From positions 186,001-250,000 of the forward strand of contig NZ_OY771475.1 of assembly GCF_963674635.1 (NCBI RefSeq): DNA of 64,000 nucleotides, given 5' to 3'. The notes below the pieces were generated by a model. That model worked only from the letters and a program-made list of their open reading frames with translations, did not search any database and was not told the DNA's origin. A program made the position numbers and the translations under genes. Each line of letters opens with the position of its first letter. Positions within the stretch are counted from its first letter, which is position 1. This document shows, in pieces, positions 1 to 7,990 of the stretch. Source of the DNA: Breoghania sp. (lineage in GTDB: Bacteria > Pseudomonadota > Alphaproteobacteria > Rhizobiales > Stappiaceae).

Positions 1-192
1 GGCCAGCGTCTCGCGGGTGCGCAGGGCGGAGGAACACAAGATGCGGTCGGGCAGCAGGTCATTGGCCTGCATGTACTGGCCCATCATGGGGGCGGCGCGC
101 AGGCCGCGCTGGGCAAGCGGGCGGTCGAAATCGGTAAGCGCCGTCTCGGTCCATGACGACTTCGCGTGGCGAAAGAGCAGCAGGCGGGACAT
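1..192 (-). CDS. sixA: SixA-type phosphohistidine phosphatase (3' part cut off by window edge)
   Basis: The visible 64 N-terminal residues begin MSRLLLFRHAKSSW and continue with DFDRPLAQRGLRAA and LCSSALRTRETL. These are the catalytic RHxK-x-SW start and the C-SxA-R-RT block of the small histidine-phosphatase (SixA) branch of the phosphoglycerate-mutase superfamily. The family removes phosphate from phosphohistidine, for instance on HPt domains; the substrate here is unknown. The ATG at 190-192 follows a GGAG ribosome site at a normal distance. It is the last gene of a minus-strand run moxR - small secreted protein - sixA. The C-terminal half, including the second catalytic histidine, lies outside the window. 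Confidence 0.85.
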   Translation of the reverse strand, partial: MSRLLLFRHAKSSWTETALTDFDRPLAQRGLRAAPMMGQYMQANDLLPDRILCSSALRTRETLA

Positions 193-217
193 CACAGGTC
201 TCCGTCTCGGGGCGCGC

Positions 218-742
218 TCACTTCATGGAGCGCAGCGTTTCCACCATGTCATTATAAGCCGCTTCCACGGCCTTGTTGTCGCCTGGATAGGCGTAATTCA
301 TCCACAGAACCAGACCACGCCGCCCAATGGAAATGGGCCAGATTGTCTCGCGTCGCTGACTGTCGCTGCTGCGAGCGACAATGAAGGTCAGCCCTTTTCG
401 TGCCACGCCCGACCCCGTCACCTGCGGGAAGCCGATCCCGACGAAATGGTCGCGGTAGTCGCGGGTGGCGCGCAGAAGATACCCCTGCTCCCAGATCTGC
501 ACCATGAGATAGAGGTTATTCGTTCGATAGGTGCAGCTCGCCAGCATGGTGGCCGTGGTGCCCGCCACTTCGAAACGCTCCAGCGCGCCAATCCTGTCGG
601 GGCAGGAGAGGCCGGAGTGATGCGTCAGCGTGCCGAAATCCTCCCGCCAGCCGTTGACGGCGCCGGCCGGGATGAGGCTTGCGGCAAGGGCAAGCATTGC
701 CCCGCAAAGAACGGCTGAGAGACGGTGTCCACCACGTTGCAT
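218..742 (-). CDS. hypothetical secreted protein, 174 aa
   Basis: The N-terminus MQRGGHRLSAVLCGAML followed by a hydrophobic Ala/Leu run and AGAVNG looks like a Sec signal peptide cleaved near residue 28. The mature part of about 145 residues has two cysteines (SCPDR and ASCTY) that could form a disulfide. It contains alternating beta-type segments and no catalytic motif I recognise. The start codon lies 3 nt after the stop of the upstream moxR gene, so the two are probably translated together. MoxR ATPases are often followed by a VWA-domain (CoxE-like) gene, but this is not one. Function unknown; an exported protein is the most that can be said. Confidence 0.7.
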   Translation of the reverse strand: MQRGGHRLSAVLCGAMLALAASLIPAGAVNGWREDFGTLTHHSGLSCPDRIGALERFEVAGTTATMLASCTYRTNNLYLMVQIWEQGYLLRATRDYRDHFVGIGFPQVTGSGVARKGLTFIVARSSDSQRRETIWPISIGRRGLVLWMNYAYPGDNKAVEAAYNDMVETLRSMK

Positions 743-745
743 CGA

Positions 746-1591
746 TCAGCGACCCTGACGGCGGGCCATGAATGCCAGCCGTTCAAACAGATGCACGTCC
801 TGCTCGTTTTTCAGCAAGGCACCGTGCAGCGGCGGGATCAGCTTGGAGCTGTCACGCTCCTTCAGCGTTGCCAGGTCAATGTCCTCGTTCACGAGGAGCT
901 TGATCCAGTCCAGCAGTTCCGAGGTGGAAGGCTTCTTCTTGAGGCCGGGAACTTCGCGCACTTCATAGAAGATCTTCATCGCCTCGGTGAGCAACATGCT
1001 CTTGAGACCTGGATAGTGGACCTCCACGATCTCGCGCATCGTCTCCTCGTCGGGAAACTTGATGTAGTGGAAGAAGCAGCGGCGCAGGAAGGCGTCCGGC
1101 AGATCCTTCTCGTTGTTGGAGGTGATGATCACCAGCGGGCGCTGCTCGGCCCGGATCGTCTCGCCCGTCTCGTAAACGTGGAACTCCATCCGGTCGAGTT
1201 CGAGCAGAAGGTCATTGGGAAACTCGATGTCGGCCTTGTCGATCTCGTCGATCAGCAACACGGGCCGGGTTTCGGAGACAAAGGCCTCCCACAGCTTGCC
1301 GCGCTTGATGTAGTTGGCGATGTCGTGGACCCGCTCATCGCCGAGCTGGCTGTCGCGCAGGCGGGAGACGGCGTCATATTCGTAAAGGCCCTGCTGCGCC
1401 TTGGTGGTGGATTTCACGTGCCATTCGATCAGCGGGGCACCGAGGGCTGCGGCGACTTCCTGTGCCAGAACGGTCTTGCCGGTGCCGGGCTCGCCCTTGA
1501 CCAGAAGGGGACGTTCCAGAGCGATGGCGGCATTCACGGCGATGCGGAGATCTTCGGTCGCAACGTAGTCGACAGTGCCTTCAAAACGCAT
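746..1591 (-). CDS. MoxR-family AAA+ ATPase
   Basis: A 281-aa AAA+ protein. Walker A is GEPGTGKT about 35 residues in. Walker B is VLLIDEIDKAD, sensor 1 is IITSNNEKDLPDAFLRRC with the arginine finger region, and a lid domain follows. This matches the MoxR/YeaC-like branch, whose members remodel or insert cofactors into partner proteins. I chose the ATG at 1589-1591 (MRFEGTVDYVATEDL), because this is where the conserved family start lies. An open frame runs 67 codons further upstream but looks non-coding and overlaps the ftr-like sites of the flgE promoter. The two small genes downstream on the same strand are probably co-transcribed. Confidence 0.88.
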   Translation of the reverse strand: MRFEGTVDYVATEDLRIAVNAAIALERPLLVKGEPGTGKTVLAQEVAAALGAPLIEWHVKSTTKAQQGLYEYDAVSRLRDSQLGDERVHDIANYIKRGKLWEAFVSETRPVLLIDEIDKADIEFPNDLLLELDRMEFHVYETGETIRAEQRPLVIITSNNEKDLPDAFLRRCFFHYIKFPDEETMREIVEVHYPGLKSMLLTEAMKIFYEVREVPGLKKKPSTSELLDWIKLLVNEDIDLATLKERDSSKLIPPLHGALLKNEQDVHLFERLAFMARRQGR

Positions 1592-1765
1592 TCGTATGTC
1601 CTGCTGTTCGATGCTGGGGGTGAACCTTCGTCCGCCGCAGCGCCCCGTGTGAGGGCTTTCATCCATTCCGGCGACCGGTTCCGTTACGGAGGGCAGAGCA
1701 TAGGATGCCGAAGGTGTCCTCGCCAAGCGGAAGCGGGCCGTTTGCAGTGCCAAACTTGCCTGTTG

Positions 1766-1804
1766 CCCGGCAAACTTTGCCCCGGGCGGCAATAATTTAC
1801 CGGG
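1766..1804. promoter_or_regulatory. two overlapping ftr-like palindromes (putative FlbD enhancer) upstream of flgE
   Basis: Two imperfect palindromes of the form GGCAAA-N-TTGCC lie next to each other: CCGGCAAACTTTGCC within 1767-1782 and GGCAATAATTTACCGG within 1788-1803. They sit about 80-110 bp upstream of the -24 element of the flgE sigma54 promoter, the distance expected for a sigma54 activator site. Similar palindromes occur before flgI, before flgF and between fliO and flgB. The assignment to FlbD (ftr sites of Caulobacter) is inference from the pattern and the presence of fliX. Confidence 0.55.
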
Positions 1805-1877
1805 TTGCGGCCCGGTTGCCTATCCCTTCGACCCGACTAATGCGTTGAAAATACAGGAATCCGACGCGTTTTCCGGT

Positions 1878-1893
1878 TTGGCACGGGGGTTGC
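1878..1893 (+). promoter_or_regulatory. sigma54 promoter of flgE-flgK-flgL
   Basis: TTGGCACGGGGGTTGC matches the -24/-12 consensus TTGGCACG-N4-TTGC exactly, with 12 nt between the GG and GC pairs. The flgE ATG lies about 60 bp downstream. It implies RpoN-dependent expression of the hook operon. Confidence 0.85.
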
Positions 1894-1954
1894 GATAGGG
1901 GGAGGGAGTTTTTGTGTCCCTCGCTGATAAGCGACCACTCGTGAGGAGAAGTCG

Positions 1955-3319
1955 ATGGGCATCTACGGCGCCATCAACGCGGCGATTTCCGGTCTGAGGT
2001 CTCAGTCCTACGCGCTGGAGAACATTTCCGGCAACATCGCCAATTCGCAGACCACCGGCTACAAGCGCCTGGATACCAGCTTCTCTGATCTGGTCGCCAG
2101 CGGCGGTACCGATCAGACCACCCAGATCGCGGGCACGGTGATCTCCAATTCGCGCGCGACAAACGACATCAGGGGTGATCTCCAGCGTTCGGATATCGAC
2201 ACCCACATGGCCGTCAACGGCGATGGCTATTTTGTCGTTCAGGAAAAGATCGGCGAGCAGGATGGACGGCCGATTTTCTCCGGTACCAACGTCTATACGC
2301 GCCGCGGCGACTTCACGGTGGACAAGGACGGCTATCTGGTCAACGGCGCGGGCTACTATCTGTTCGGCAACCCGATCGACGAGACGACGGGCAATGTGTC
2401 CGGCACCGTGCCGGAGCTGATCCAGATCACCAACGACTTTATGGGCGCGCGCCGGACGACCGAGATCGAGTATCGCGCCAACCTCCCGACCTATCCGATC
2501 ACTGCCCAGTCTGATGCGACGGTGCCGGGCTCGGAGCTTCTGGACAGCACCATCACGCCAGGCAATGACATTCTTGCTGCGGACAAGACTGCGTTCCTGC
2601 GCAGTTCGGTCGCTGGCGAGGCGATCACCATCTATGATGAAAACGGTTCGCCGGTGAATGTGCAGGTCCGTTGGGCGAAGTCACAGAATGCCGATGCGAG
2701 CGTGCCGCAGAATGCGCAGTGGGAGATGTACTATCTCACCGACGCTGATGCCGCCGGTCCTAATCCGGTCTGGAAGCATGCGGGCCAGTTCGAGTTCGAC
2801 GGCTCTGGTGCGCTCGTCTCGCCCACCGGCGGCAACATCACGCTGGCCAATCTGACCGTGGACGGCAACAACGTCGGCGATTTGCTCTTTTCCTTCGGCT
2901 CCGACGGCCTCACCCAGTATGCGGATCCGAACGGCGCGGCGAAGGTGAAAACGCTTTCGCAGGACGGCTATGCCTCCGGCGAGCAGACCGGCGTGAAGAT
3001 CGGCGGCGGTGGACGTATCGTGGCCACCTACAATAACGGCCAGACCCGCGATCTCTATGAGATCCCGATCGCATCGTTCGCCGCGGACGCTCGCCTTGAG
3101 CGTCTTGATGGTGGCGCCTTTGCCCAGACGACGGATTCCGGCGAGCCGTTGTACAGCGCGACCGGCACCATCAAGGGCAATACGCTTGAAGCCTCCAACA
3201 CCGATATCGCCGACGAGTTCTCCAAGCTGATCATCACGCAGCAGGCCTACTCGGCGAACACCCGTATCGTCACCTCGGGTGACGAGATGCTCCAGGAAGC
3301 CCTGAATATGGTCCGCTAA
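1955..3319 (+). CDS. flgE: flagellar hook protein FlgE
   Basis: A 454-aa protein that polymerises into the curved hook linking the distal rod to the filament; it is exported by the flagellar type III system. The N-terminal rod/hook signature is MGIYGAINAAISGLRSQS followed by ENISGNIANSQTTGYK. The middle (about residues 80-330) is the variable hook shaft. The C-terminus has the conserved EFSKLIITQQAYSANTRIV...MLQEALNMVR coil that packs in domain D0. The start follows a strong GAGGAG 8 nt upstream. It is the first gene of flgE-flgK-flgL and is served by the sigma54 promoter at 1878-1893. Confidence 0.95.
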   Translation: MGIYGAINAAISGLRSQSYALENISGNIANSQTTGYKRLDTSFSDLVASGGTDQTTQIAGTVISNSRATNDIRGDLQRSDIDTHMAVNGDGYFVVQEKIGEQDGRPIFSGTNVYTRRGDFTVDKDGYLVNGAGYYLFGNPIDETTGNVSGTVPELIQITNDFMGARRTTEIEYRANLPTYPITAQSDATVPGSELLDSTITPGNDILAADKTAFLRSSVAGEAITIYDENGSPVNVQVRWAKSQNADASVPQNAQWEMYYLTDADAAGPNPVWKHAGQFEFDGSGALVSPTGGNITLANLTVDGNNVGDLLFSFGSDGLTQYADPNGAAKVKTLSQDGYASGEQTGVKIGGGGRIVATYNNGQTRDLYEIPIASFAADARLERLDGGAFAQTTDSGEPLYSATGTIKGNTLEASNTDIADEFSKLIITQQAYSANTRIVTSGDEMLQEALNMVR

Positions 3320-3332
3320 GGCGGGCCTGTGA

Positions 3333-3360
3333 GCCGCCGATCCAGAAGGGGTCGGCGGCG
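3333..3360 (+). promoter_or_regulatory. intercistronic hairpin between flgE and flgK
   Basis: GCCGCCGATCC and GGTCGGCGGC form a GC-rich stem with one bulged T and a 6-nt loop. No run of T follows, so it is more likely an mRNA processing or stabilising structure, or a partial terminator, lowering flgK relative to hook protein output. Inference only. Confidence 0.35.
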
Positions 3361-3392
3361 TTAGAAAACCTTATCGCCAGGATGGTCGTGCC

Positions 3393-5270
3393 ATGGGTCT
3401 GAGTTCGGCTCTCAACACCGCTCTTTACGGTCTTGCCTTCAACCAGCGTCAGCTCGATGTAACAGCGGCGAATATCGCCAGCGCTGATACGGTCGGCTAC
3501 ACCAAGAAGAGCATTCAGGCTTCCGTCGCCTATGGAAGAAACGGGCAGGTCATCGGAGTTGTCTCCGACCAGATCACCCGTTCCCTCGACGAGAATGCCC
3601 AGCGGGAATACCGCACCAGCTCGGCGGACATGTCCTACCTGGACCTGATGAAGTCCTACGCGTCGCGCGTCGATGCGCTGATCGGCACGCTCTCGGATCC
3701 GGGTTCGCTCAACAAGGTCATGGCCCAATTCGTGTCCGACCTGTCGGCGCTCACCACGTCTCCTGAAGACTACACTGTTCGCCTGCAGGTGATGCAGAGC
3801 GCGAAGGCGGTCGCCTCCGAGCTCAACAGCGCCACCAGTGCCGTTCAGCAGATGCGGCAGGAGGCGGAGAACCAGATCGGGGATACGGTCGGGCGCATCA
3901 ACGAACTGATCCGATCGGTCTCCGACATCAACAAGGAGATCGTGACGCAGAAGGCGGGCTACCAGTCGACCGCCGATCTGGAAGATCAGCGCGATCGCTA
4001 TCTGGACGAGCTCTCCGGGCTGATTGACATCAATGTGCGCGAGGATCCCAACGGTGCGGTCCGGCTGTACACGACCGGCGGCATGTCGCTGCTCGATGTC
4101 TATCCGTCCGAGCTTCGCTTCGATGGGCGCGCGACCGTCACCGCCGAGGCCCAGTGGAGCGAAGATCCGGCGCAGCGAAAGACCGGCACGATCACCCTGG
4201 TGACGCCGGGCGGTTCCACCATCGACCTGATCGCCAACAAGGGCCTTCATTCCGGCCGTCTGGGCGCGCTGGTGGACATGCGCGACAACTATCTGGTGGA
4301 AGTCCAGGACCAGCTTGACGAGATCGCCAGCCAGCTGTCCCAGGCGCTGTCGAGCCACAACGTAGCGGGCACCGACGCGGGCGCAACGCCGCCGCAGCAG
4401 GGTCAGAATCTCGACATGGCGGCCCTCCAGAAGGGCAACAAGGTCACACTCACCTACAAGGATGCGGCCACTGGCGAGGACAGGACGATCACCTTCATTC
4501 GGGTGGACGATCCAAGCCAGCTGCCGCTCGACAACTCCCAGACCGCCGATCCGAACGACACGGTCTACGGCATCGACTTTTCCGGCGGATACGCCTCCGC
4601 AGCCGCGCAGATGCAGGCGGCTCTCGGCGGGACGGGCTTCACCGTCACCGATACCGGGTCTGTGTTCAGTTTCGTGGATGACGGCGGTACGACCTCGACC
4701 CTGTCCGGCGTCACCGGCACATACACCGCCACGGGGCTGGCGGATGAGGGGACGCCGGCTCTGCCCGTCTTCACCGACGGGCTTGCCGGCCAGCCTTATA
4801 CCGGGGCGCTGGAGGGACGTGATCAGAAGGTCGGCTATGCGGGCCGTATCTCGGTCAATCCGGCGCTTATCGACGATATCTCCCGGCTCGTGGTCTACGA
4901 CTCAGCGGCGCCAACGGAAACGGGTGATCCGACGCGCGCGCTCCATCTGCTGAATGCGCTCACCCAGACGTCTCGCCAGTATGACAGCAAGGCGGGGATC
5001 GGCACCGAGAGCGCGCCCTTCAATGGCACGGTCGTCGACTATCTGTCCGAGGTCGTGTCGCGTCAGTCGGCCAAGTCCGCGAACGTGAACAGCATGCACG
5101 CGGGTCAGAAGGTCGTCACAAACAATCTCAAGAGCCGGGTGGACGATTCCTCCGCCGTCAACATGGACGAGGAATTGGCTCGGCTAATCCAGTTGCAGAA
5201 CGCCTACACCTCCAATGCGCGAGTGATGACGGTGATCCGCGAACTGTTTGATGTACTCATGAACGCGTGA
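3393..5270 (+). CDS. flgK: flagellar hook-associated protein 1, FlgK
   Basis: A 625-aa first hook-filament junction protein. The N-terminus MGLSSALNTALYGLAFNQ...TAANIASADTVGYTKK carries the rod/hook motif with the TVGYTKK variant typical of FlgK. It is followed by a coiled helical region around residues 90-190, a large variable centre, and a C-terminal MDEELARLIQLQNAYTSNA helix. The length is larger than the enterobacterial protein because of an insert in the middle (about residues 300-490). It lies 73 bp after flgE with a hairpin between them, and overlaps or nearly abuts flgL. Confidence 0.93.
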   Translation: MGLSSALNTALYGLAFNQRQLDVTAANIASADTVGYTKKSIQASVAYGRNGQVIGVVSDQITRSLDENAQREYRTSSADMSYLDLMKSYASRVDALIGTLSDPGSLNKVMAQFVSDLSALTTSPEDYTVRLQVMQSAKAVASELNSATSAVQQMRQEAENQIGDTVGRINELIRSVSDINKEIVTQKAGYQSTADLEDQRDRYLDELSGLIDINVREDPNGAVRLYTTGGMSLLDVYPSELRFDGRATVTAEAQWSEDPAQRKTGTITLVTPGGSTIDLIANKGLHSGRLGALVDMRDNYLVEVQDQLDEIASQLSQALSSHNVAGTDAGATPPQQGQNLDMAALQKGNKVTLTYKDAATGEDRTITFIRVDDPSQLPLDNSQTADPNDTVYGIDFSGGYASAAAQMQAALGGTGFTVTDTGSVFSFVDDGGTTSTLSGVTGTYTATGLADEGTPALPVFTDGLAGQPYTGALEGRDQKVGYAGRISVNPALIDDISRLVVYDSAAPTETGDPTRALHLLNALTQTSRQYDSKAGIGTESAPFNGTVVDYLSEVVSRQSAKSANVNSMHAGQKVVTNNLKSRVDDSSAVNMDEELARLIQLQNAYTSNARVMTVIRELFDVLMNA

Positions 5271-5278
5271 GGTCGGCT

Positions 5279-6772
5279 ATGGCAGTCAACTCCGTCTTTT
5301 TCAAAAATTCCTCGTTGATCGATCAGCTCACACGGATGCGGACGACCTTCGATGATCTGCAGCGCCAGCTGGCGACGCAGAAGAACTCAACGACCTATTC
5401 CGGGCTGGGACAGAACCGCAGCCTCGATCTGGCGCTGAAGCAGCGTATCAACGAGATCGGTTCCTATCAGCAGACGGGAACCTTCGTCGATCTGCGCCTG
5501 AGCGTGATCGACAAGACGATCAGCCGAATGGACGAGATCCGTTCTGAAGCCCGCAAGGCGATGGATCCCAACAATTTTGTCCAGCAGGCCGATGGCGCGA
5601 CCAACAGCCAGACCTCGGCCGAGGTTTCGCTGGTGGAACTGCTGGGGTTGCTCAACAGTGATGTGGCGGGCCGTCATATCTATTCCGGCAGCAAGGTCGA
5701 TACCGCTCCGGTGGTCGACATGGATCTGATCATGAATGGCGATCTGACCCATGCCGGACTGAAGCAGGTCATTGACGAATATGTGCAGGCAGATGCGGGC
5801 CCGCTCAATAACGGACGCCTGACGAGCGCGCTTGCTGGTACGACAGTGACGCTTGCCGAAGACGGTGCGCATAATTTCGGCTTCAAGATTGCCGGTGTGA
5901 CGTCGGATCTGTCGAATGTCACCACGAATTACACCGCCGGGCCTCCGGCAAGTCAGGATATCGACTTTGCGGGACAGCCGAAGGTGGGCGAGACCATCAA
6001 GGTCTATCTCGACATGCCCGATGGCACGCAGACGAGCGTGGAACTGAAGGTCGCGGATGGGCCGGGCGTCAAGAACGGCTTCGAGCTCGGCGCAACGCCG
6101 GCCGATACGGCAGCGAACCTAAAGGCTGCGCTCGACACCGCCGTGCAAGGCAAGGCGTCCAGCGATCTGAAGGCGGCTTCGCATTATCGGGCGTCCGAGG
6201 CCTTCTTCGACACCTACCAGGGGCAAGAGGTTCCGCGCGTCGATGGTCCGCCCTTCGACACGGCGACCGGCACACATCCTGGCGGTGCGGATACGGTGGC
6301 CTGGTATGTCGGCGATCAGACGGTCGGAAATCCCCGCAGGGGAGCCACCGCCGTGATCGATGACAATTTCGAGGTGAACTACGGCGCGCGCGCCAACGAG
6401 GATGGCATCCGCGAGGTGGTGCAGTCCATTGCGGCCTTCGTCGCGGCGGATTTCTCCGGCGAAAGCGAGGAAAACCACGACTTCTATTCCGCAATGGCGG
6501 AACGTGCGCGGTCTCCCTTGCAGAACACCGAAGGCAAGACCTCCGGCATCCAGAAAATCGAAATGGAGATGGCGACCACCCATCTGGCCGTGAAGCGCGT
6601 GGCAGAGCGCCACAAGACCATGGCGAACTCGCTCCAGACGTCGGTGGACGAGATCGAGGGCATCGACAAGAACGAGGTGGCCGCGCAGATATTGCAGCTG
6701 CAGACGATGATGGAAATGAGCTACCGCACCACATCGATCATGTATCAGCTCTCGCTGGCGAACTATCTCTAG
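5279..6772 (+). CDS. flgL: flagellar hook-associated protein 3, FlgL
   Basis: A flagellin-like junction protein of 497 residues placed between FlgK and the filament. The N-terminus MAVNSVFFKNSSLIDQL then LQRQLATQKNSTTYSGLG and the C-terminus NEVAAQILQLQTMMEMSY...QLSLANYL are the paired D0/D1 helices of the flagellin/FlgL fold. The ATG at 5279 is preferred to an in-frame GTG at 5267, which overlaps the flgK stop. Either way the gene is tightly coupled to flgK. A strong terminator follows. Confidence 0.9.
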   Translation: MAVNSVFFKNSSLIDQLTRMRTTFDDLQRQLATQKNSTTYSGLGQNRSLDLALKQRINEIGSYQQTGTFVDLRLSVIDKTISRMDEIRSEARKAMDPNNFVQQADGATNSQTSAEVSLVELLGLLNSDVAGRHIYSGSKVDTAPVVDMDLIMNGDLTHAGLKQVIDEYVQADAGPLNNGRLTSALAGTTVTLAEDGAHNFGFKIAGVTSDLSNVTTNYTAGPPASQDIDFAGQPKVGETIKVYLDMPDGTQTSVELKVADGPGVKNGFELGATPADTAANLKAALDTAVQGKASSDLKAASHYRASEAFFDTYQGQEVPRVDGPPFDTATGTHPGGADTVAWYVGDQTVGNPRRGATAVIDDNFEVNYGARANEDGIREVVQSIAAFVAADFSGESEENHDFYSAMAERARSPLQNTEGKTSGIQKIEMEMATTHLAVKRVAERHKTMANSLQTSVDEIEGIDKNEVAAQILQLQTMMEMSYRTTSIMYQLSLANYL

Positions 6773-6813
6773 AGTGCAAGCCGACAGCGCGCGGTCCGCG
6801 CGCGTAATTGGAG

Positions 6814-6845
6814 AAGGGCGCAAGCAGGGCTTGCGCCCTTTTTTA
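6814..6845 (+). terminator. rho-independent terminator after flgL
   Basis: AAGGGCGCAAG, loop CAGGG, CTTGCGCCCTT, then a T tract: an 11-bp perfect stem 40 bp after the flgL stop. Confidence 0.85.
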
Positions 6846-7025
6846 TGCGCATGCAGGCGCTCTGGTGGGGGCGCTGGGGCAGGGCCGGGTCCGGGCGCGG
6901 CACAGGAGCGGAGCCCTCAGGCAGGGGATTGCGCCGCGCGTAGGCGCGTTTGGCCCTTGAGGCTGGAAACGGGCGCCGGAACCGGAGCCTCAAACCAGGA
7001 CCCTCAAAACTGGGGCCAAAACGAC
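6846..7025. other. noncoding gap between two terminators
   Basis: GC-rich stretch between the flgL terminator and the bidirectional hairpin before flaF. The short open frames on both strands show no family match or ribosome site. I see no feature in it. Confidence 0.5.
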
Positions 7026-7053
7026 AAAACGCGCGCCCTTGGGCGCGCGTTTT
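7026..7053. terminator. bidirectional terminator between flgL and flaF
   Basis: AAAACGCGCGCCC, loop TT, GGGCGCGCGTTTT: a 13-bp perfect palindrome with A tract on one side and T tract on the other. It can end transcription from flgL and from the minus-strand flbT-flaF unit. Confidence 0.8.
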
Positions 7054-7080
7054 TGATGGCGTGGCTATGTGTGGAGCGGG

Positions 7081-7452
7081 TCAGCCGCGGCCACGCAGGC
7101 CTTCGGCAATGTTGCGGTTGATGGAGATCAGGGACTCGATGCGCTGCGGGTTCGGATGGCGCAGGACTTCCAGGGTCCGGTTCATGATGAACACGCCGAG
7201 ATTGGTGATGTTCATCTTGATCTGGTCAGGAAGCGGGTTCTGCTCTTCGCGTACGGCAGCCAGAAGATAAGTCCACAGTCTGCGGTTGTAGGTGAGCTGC
7301 TCTGTAAGATCCGCCGAGGTCATTTCGTCCCAGTTATCTACAACATTCTGCAGCTTTCCAGCGGCTTTCATCAACAGCGTGGCTTCAAGATCGCGGGGAT
7401 TTACCCCCGTTTGGCTCATTTTCTGGTAGGCCGCTGCTGCCTGATTGTACAT
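7081..7452 (-). CDS. flaF: flagellar biosynthesis regulator FlaF
   Basis: A 123-aa cytoplasmic protein with the FlaF pattern AYQKMSQTGVNPRDLEATLL, RRLWTYLLAAV and NLGVFIMNRTLEVL. In Caulobacter FlaF is needed for flagellin secretion or translation and acts with FlbT, the two having opposite effects on flagellin mRNA use. The start codon lies inside the 3' end of flbT in another frame (68-nt overlap), so its translation is probably coupled to flbT. A bidirectional terminator follows. Confidence 0.9.
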   Translation of the reverse strand: MYNQAAAAYQKMSQTGVNPRDLEATLLMKAAGKLQNVVDNWDEMTSADLTEQLTYNRRLWTYLLAAVREEQNPLPDQIKMNITNLGVFIMNRTLEVLRHPNPQRIESLISINRNIAEGLRGRG

Positions 7453-7828
7453 GCCCGATCAGCTCCTGCTCGTAATCTATCAGTGCTCTCGCCTCTTTAA
7501 GAGCATGATACAATGCACCGGTTAAGATCTTGTTATTAATGCGGTCGATTATTTGGAATGTGCTAGGCGCCGCGTTAAGGACATCTTTTACAAGGTCAAA
7601 ATAGATCTTTTGATGCGGTCCGGCTTCTCCATCGAGGTACATCAGCTGTACGATCAGATAGATGCGCTTTGCCGGGGTGTCCGCTGTTTCCTTGGTGAGA
7701 ATATCCTTCTCGCGCAAGATGGGGGCTTCACCGGAAATGAACAGCCGGGTCCGATGATCTCCATTCGTGATCACGCTGGAGCCCAGTATGAACTTTTCGC
7801 CGGGTTTTAGCTCGATTTTTAGCGCCAT
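7385..7828 (-). CDS. flbT: flagellin mRNA regulator FlbT
   Basis: A 147-aa protein beginning MALKIELKPGEKFILGSSVI, with LFISGEAPILREKDIL, and PAKRIYLIVQLMYLDGE: the FlbT family. FlbT binds the 5' leader of flagellin mRNA and promotes its decay when no hook is assembled (known from Caulobacter). Its likely targets are the adjacent flagellin transcripts, three of which share a hairpin at a fixed place before the start codon. Its last 68 nt overlap the start of flaF out of frame. It lies 137 bp after the first flagellin gene on the same strand. Confidence 0.9.
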   Translation of the reverse strand: MALKIELKPGEKFILGSSVITNGDHRTRLFISGEAPILREKDILTKETADTPAKRIYLIVQLMYLDGEAGPHQKIYFDLVKDVLNAAPSTFQIIDRINNKILTGALYHALKEARALIDYEQELIGHVQSGSSGLPENEPNGGKSPRS

Positions 7829-7943
7829 GACGAAGAGTTTCGCCTGCTTTGGTTTAAGGATCTTTACCGCGTGTGCCGACTGTGGACAGGTGGCGACGAT
7901 ATCGCCACCTTGTCACGTTCGTCGGCGGAGCGCCAGAGCTTGG

Positions 7944-7990
7944 CCTGGAACAGGCTGAGCGGGGCCTAGAACAGGCTGAGCGGGGCCTGG
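7944..7990. repeat. 21-bp tandem repeat (2.2 copies) spanning the stop codon of flagellin gene 1
   Basis: Units 7944-7964 and 7965-7985 are CCTGGAACAGGCTGAG... and CCTAGAACAGGCTGAG..., differing only at one base, followed by CCTGG. On the minus strand each unit encodes APLSLF; the single G-to-A difference creates the TAG stop of flagellin 1. Confidence 0.9.

Noticed and set aside
1592..1792. 67-codon N-terminal extension of the MoxR-like gene
   Set aside because: The MoxR family starts at MRFEGT. The extension overlaps the ftr-like sites of flgE, and its composition is unlike the rest.
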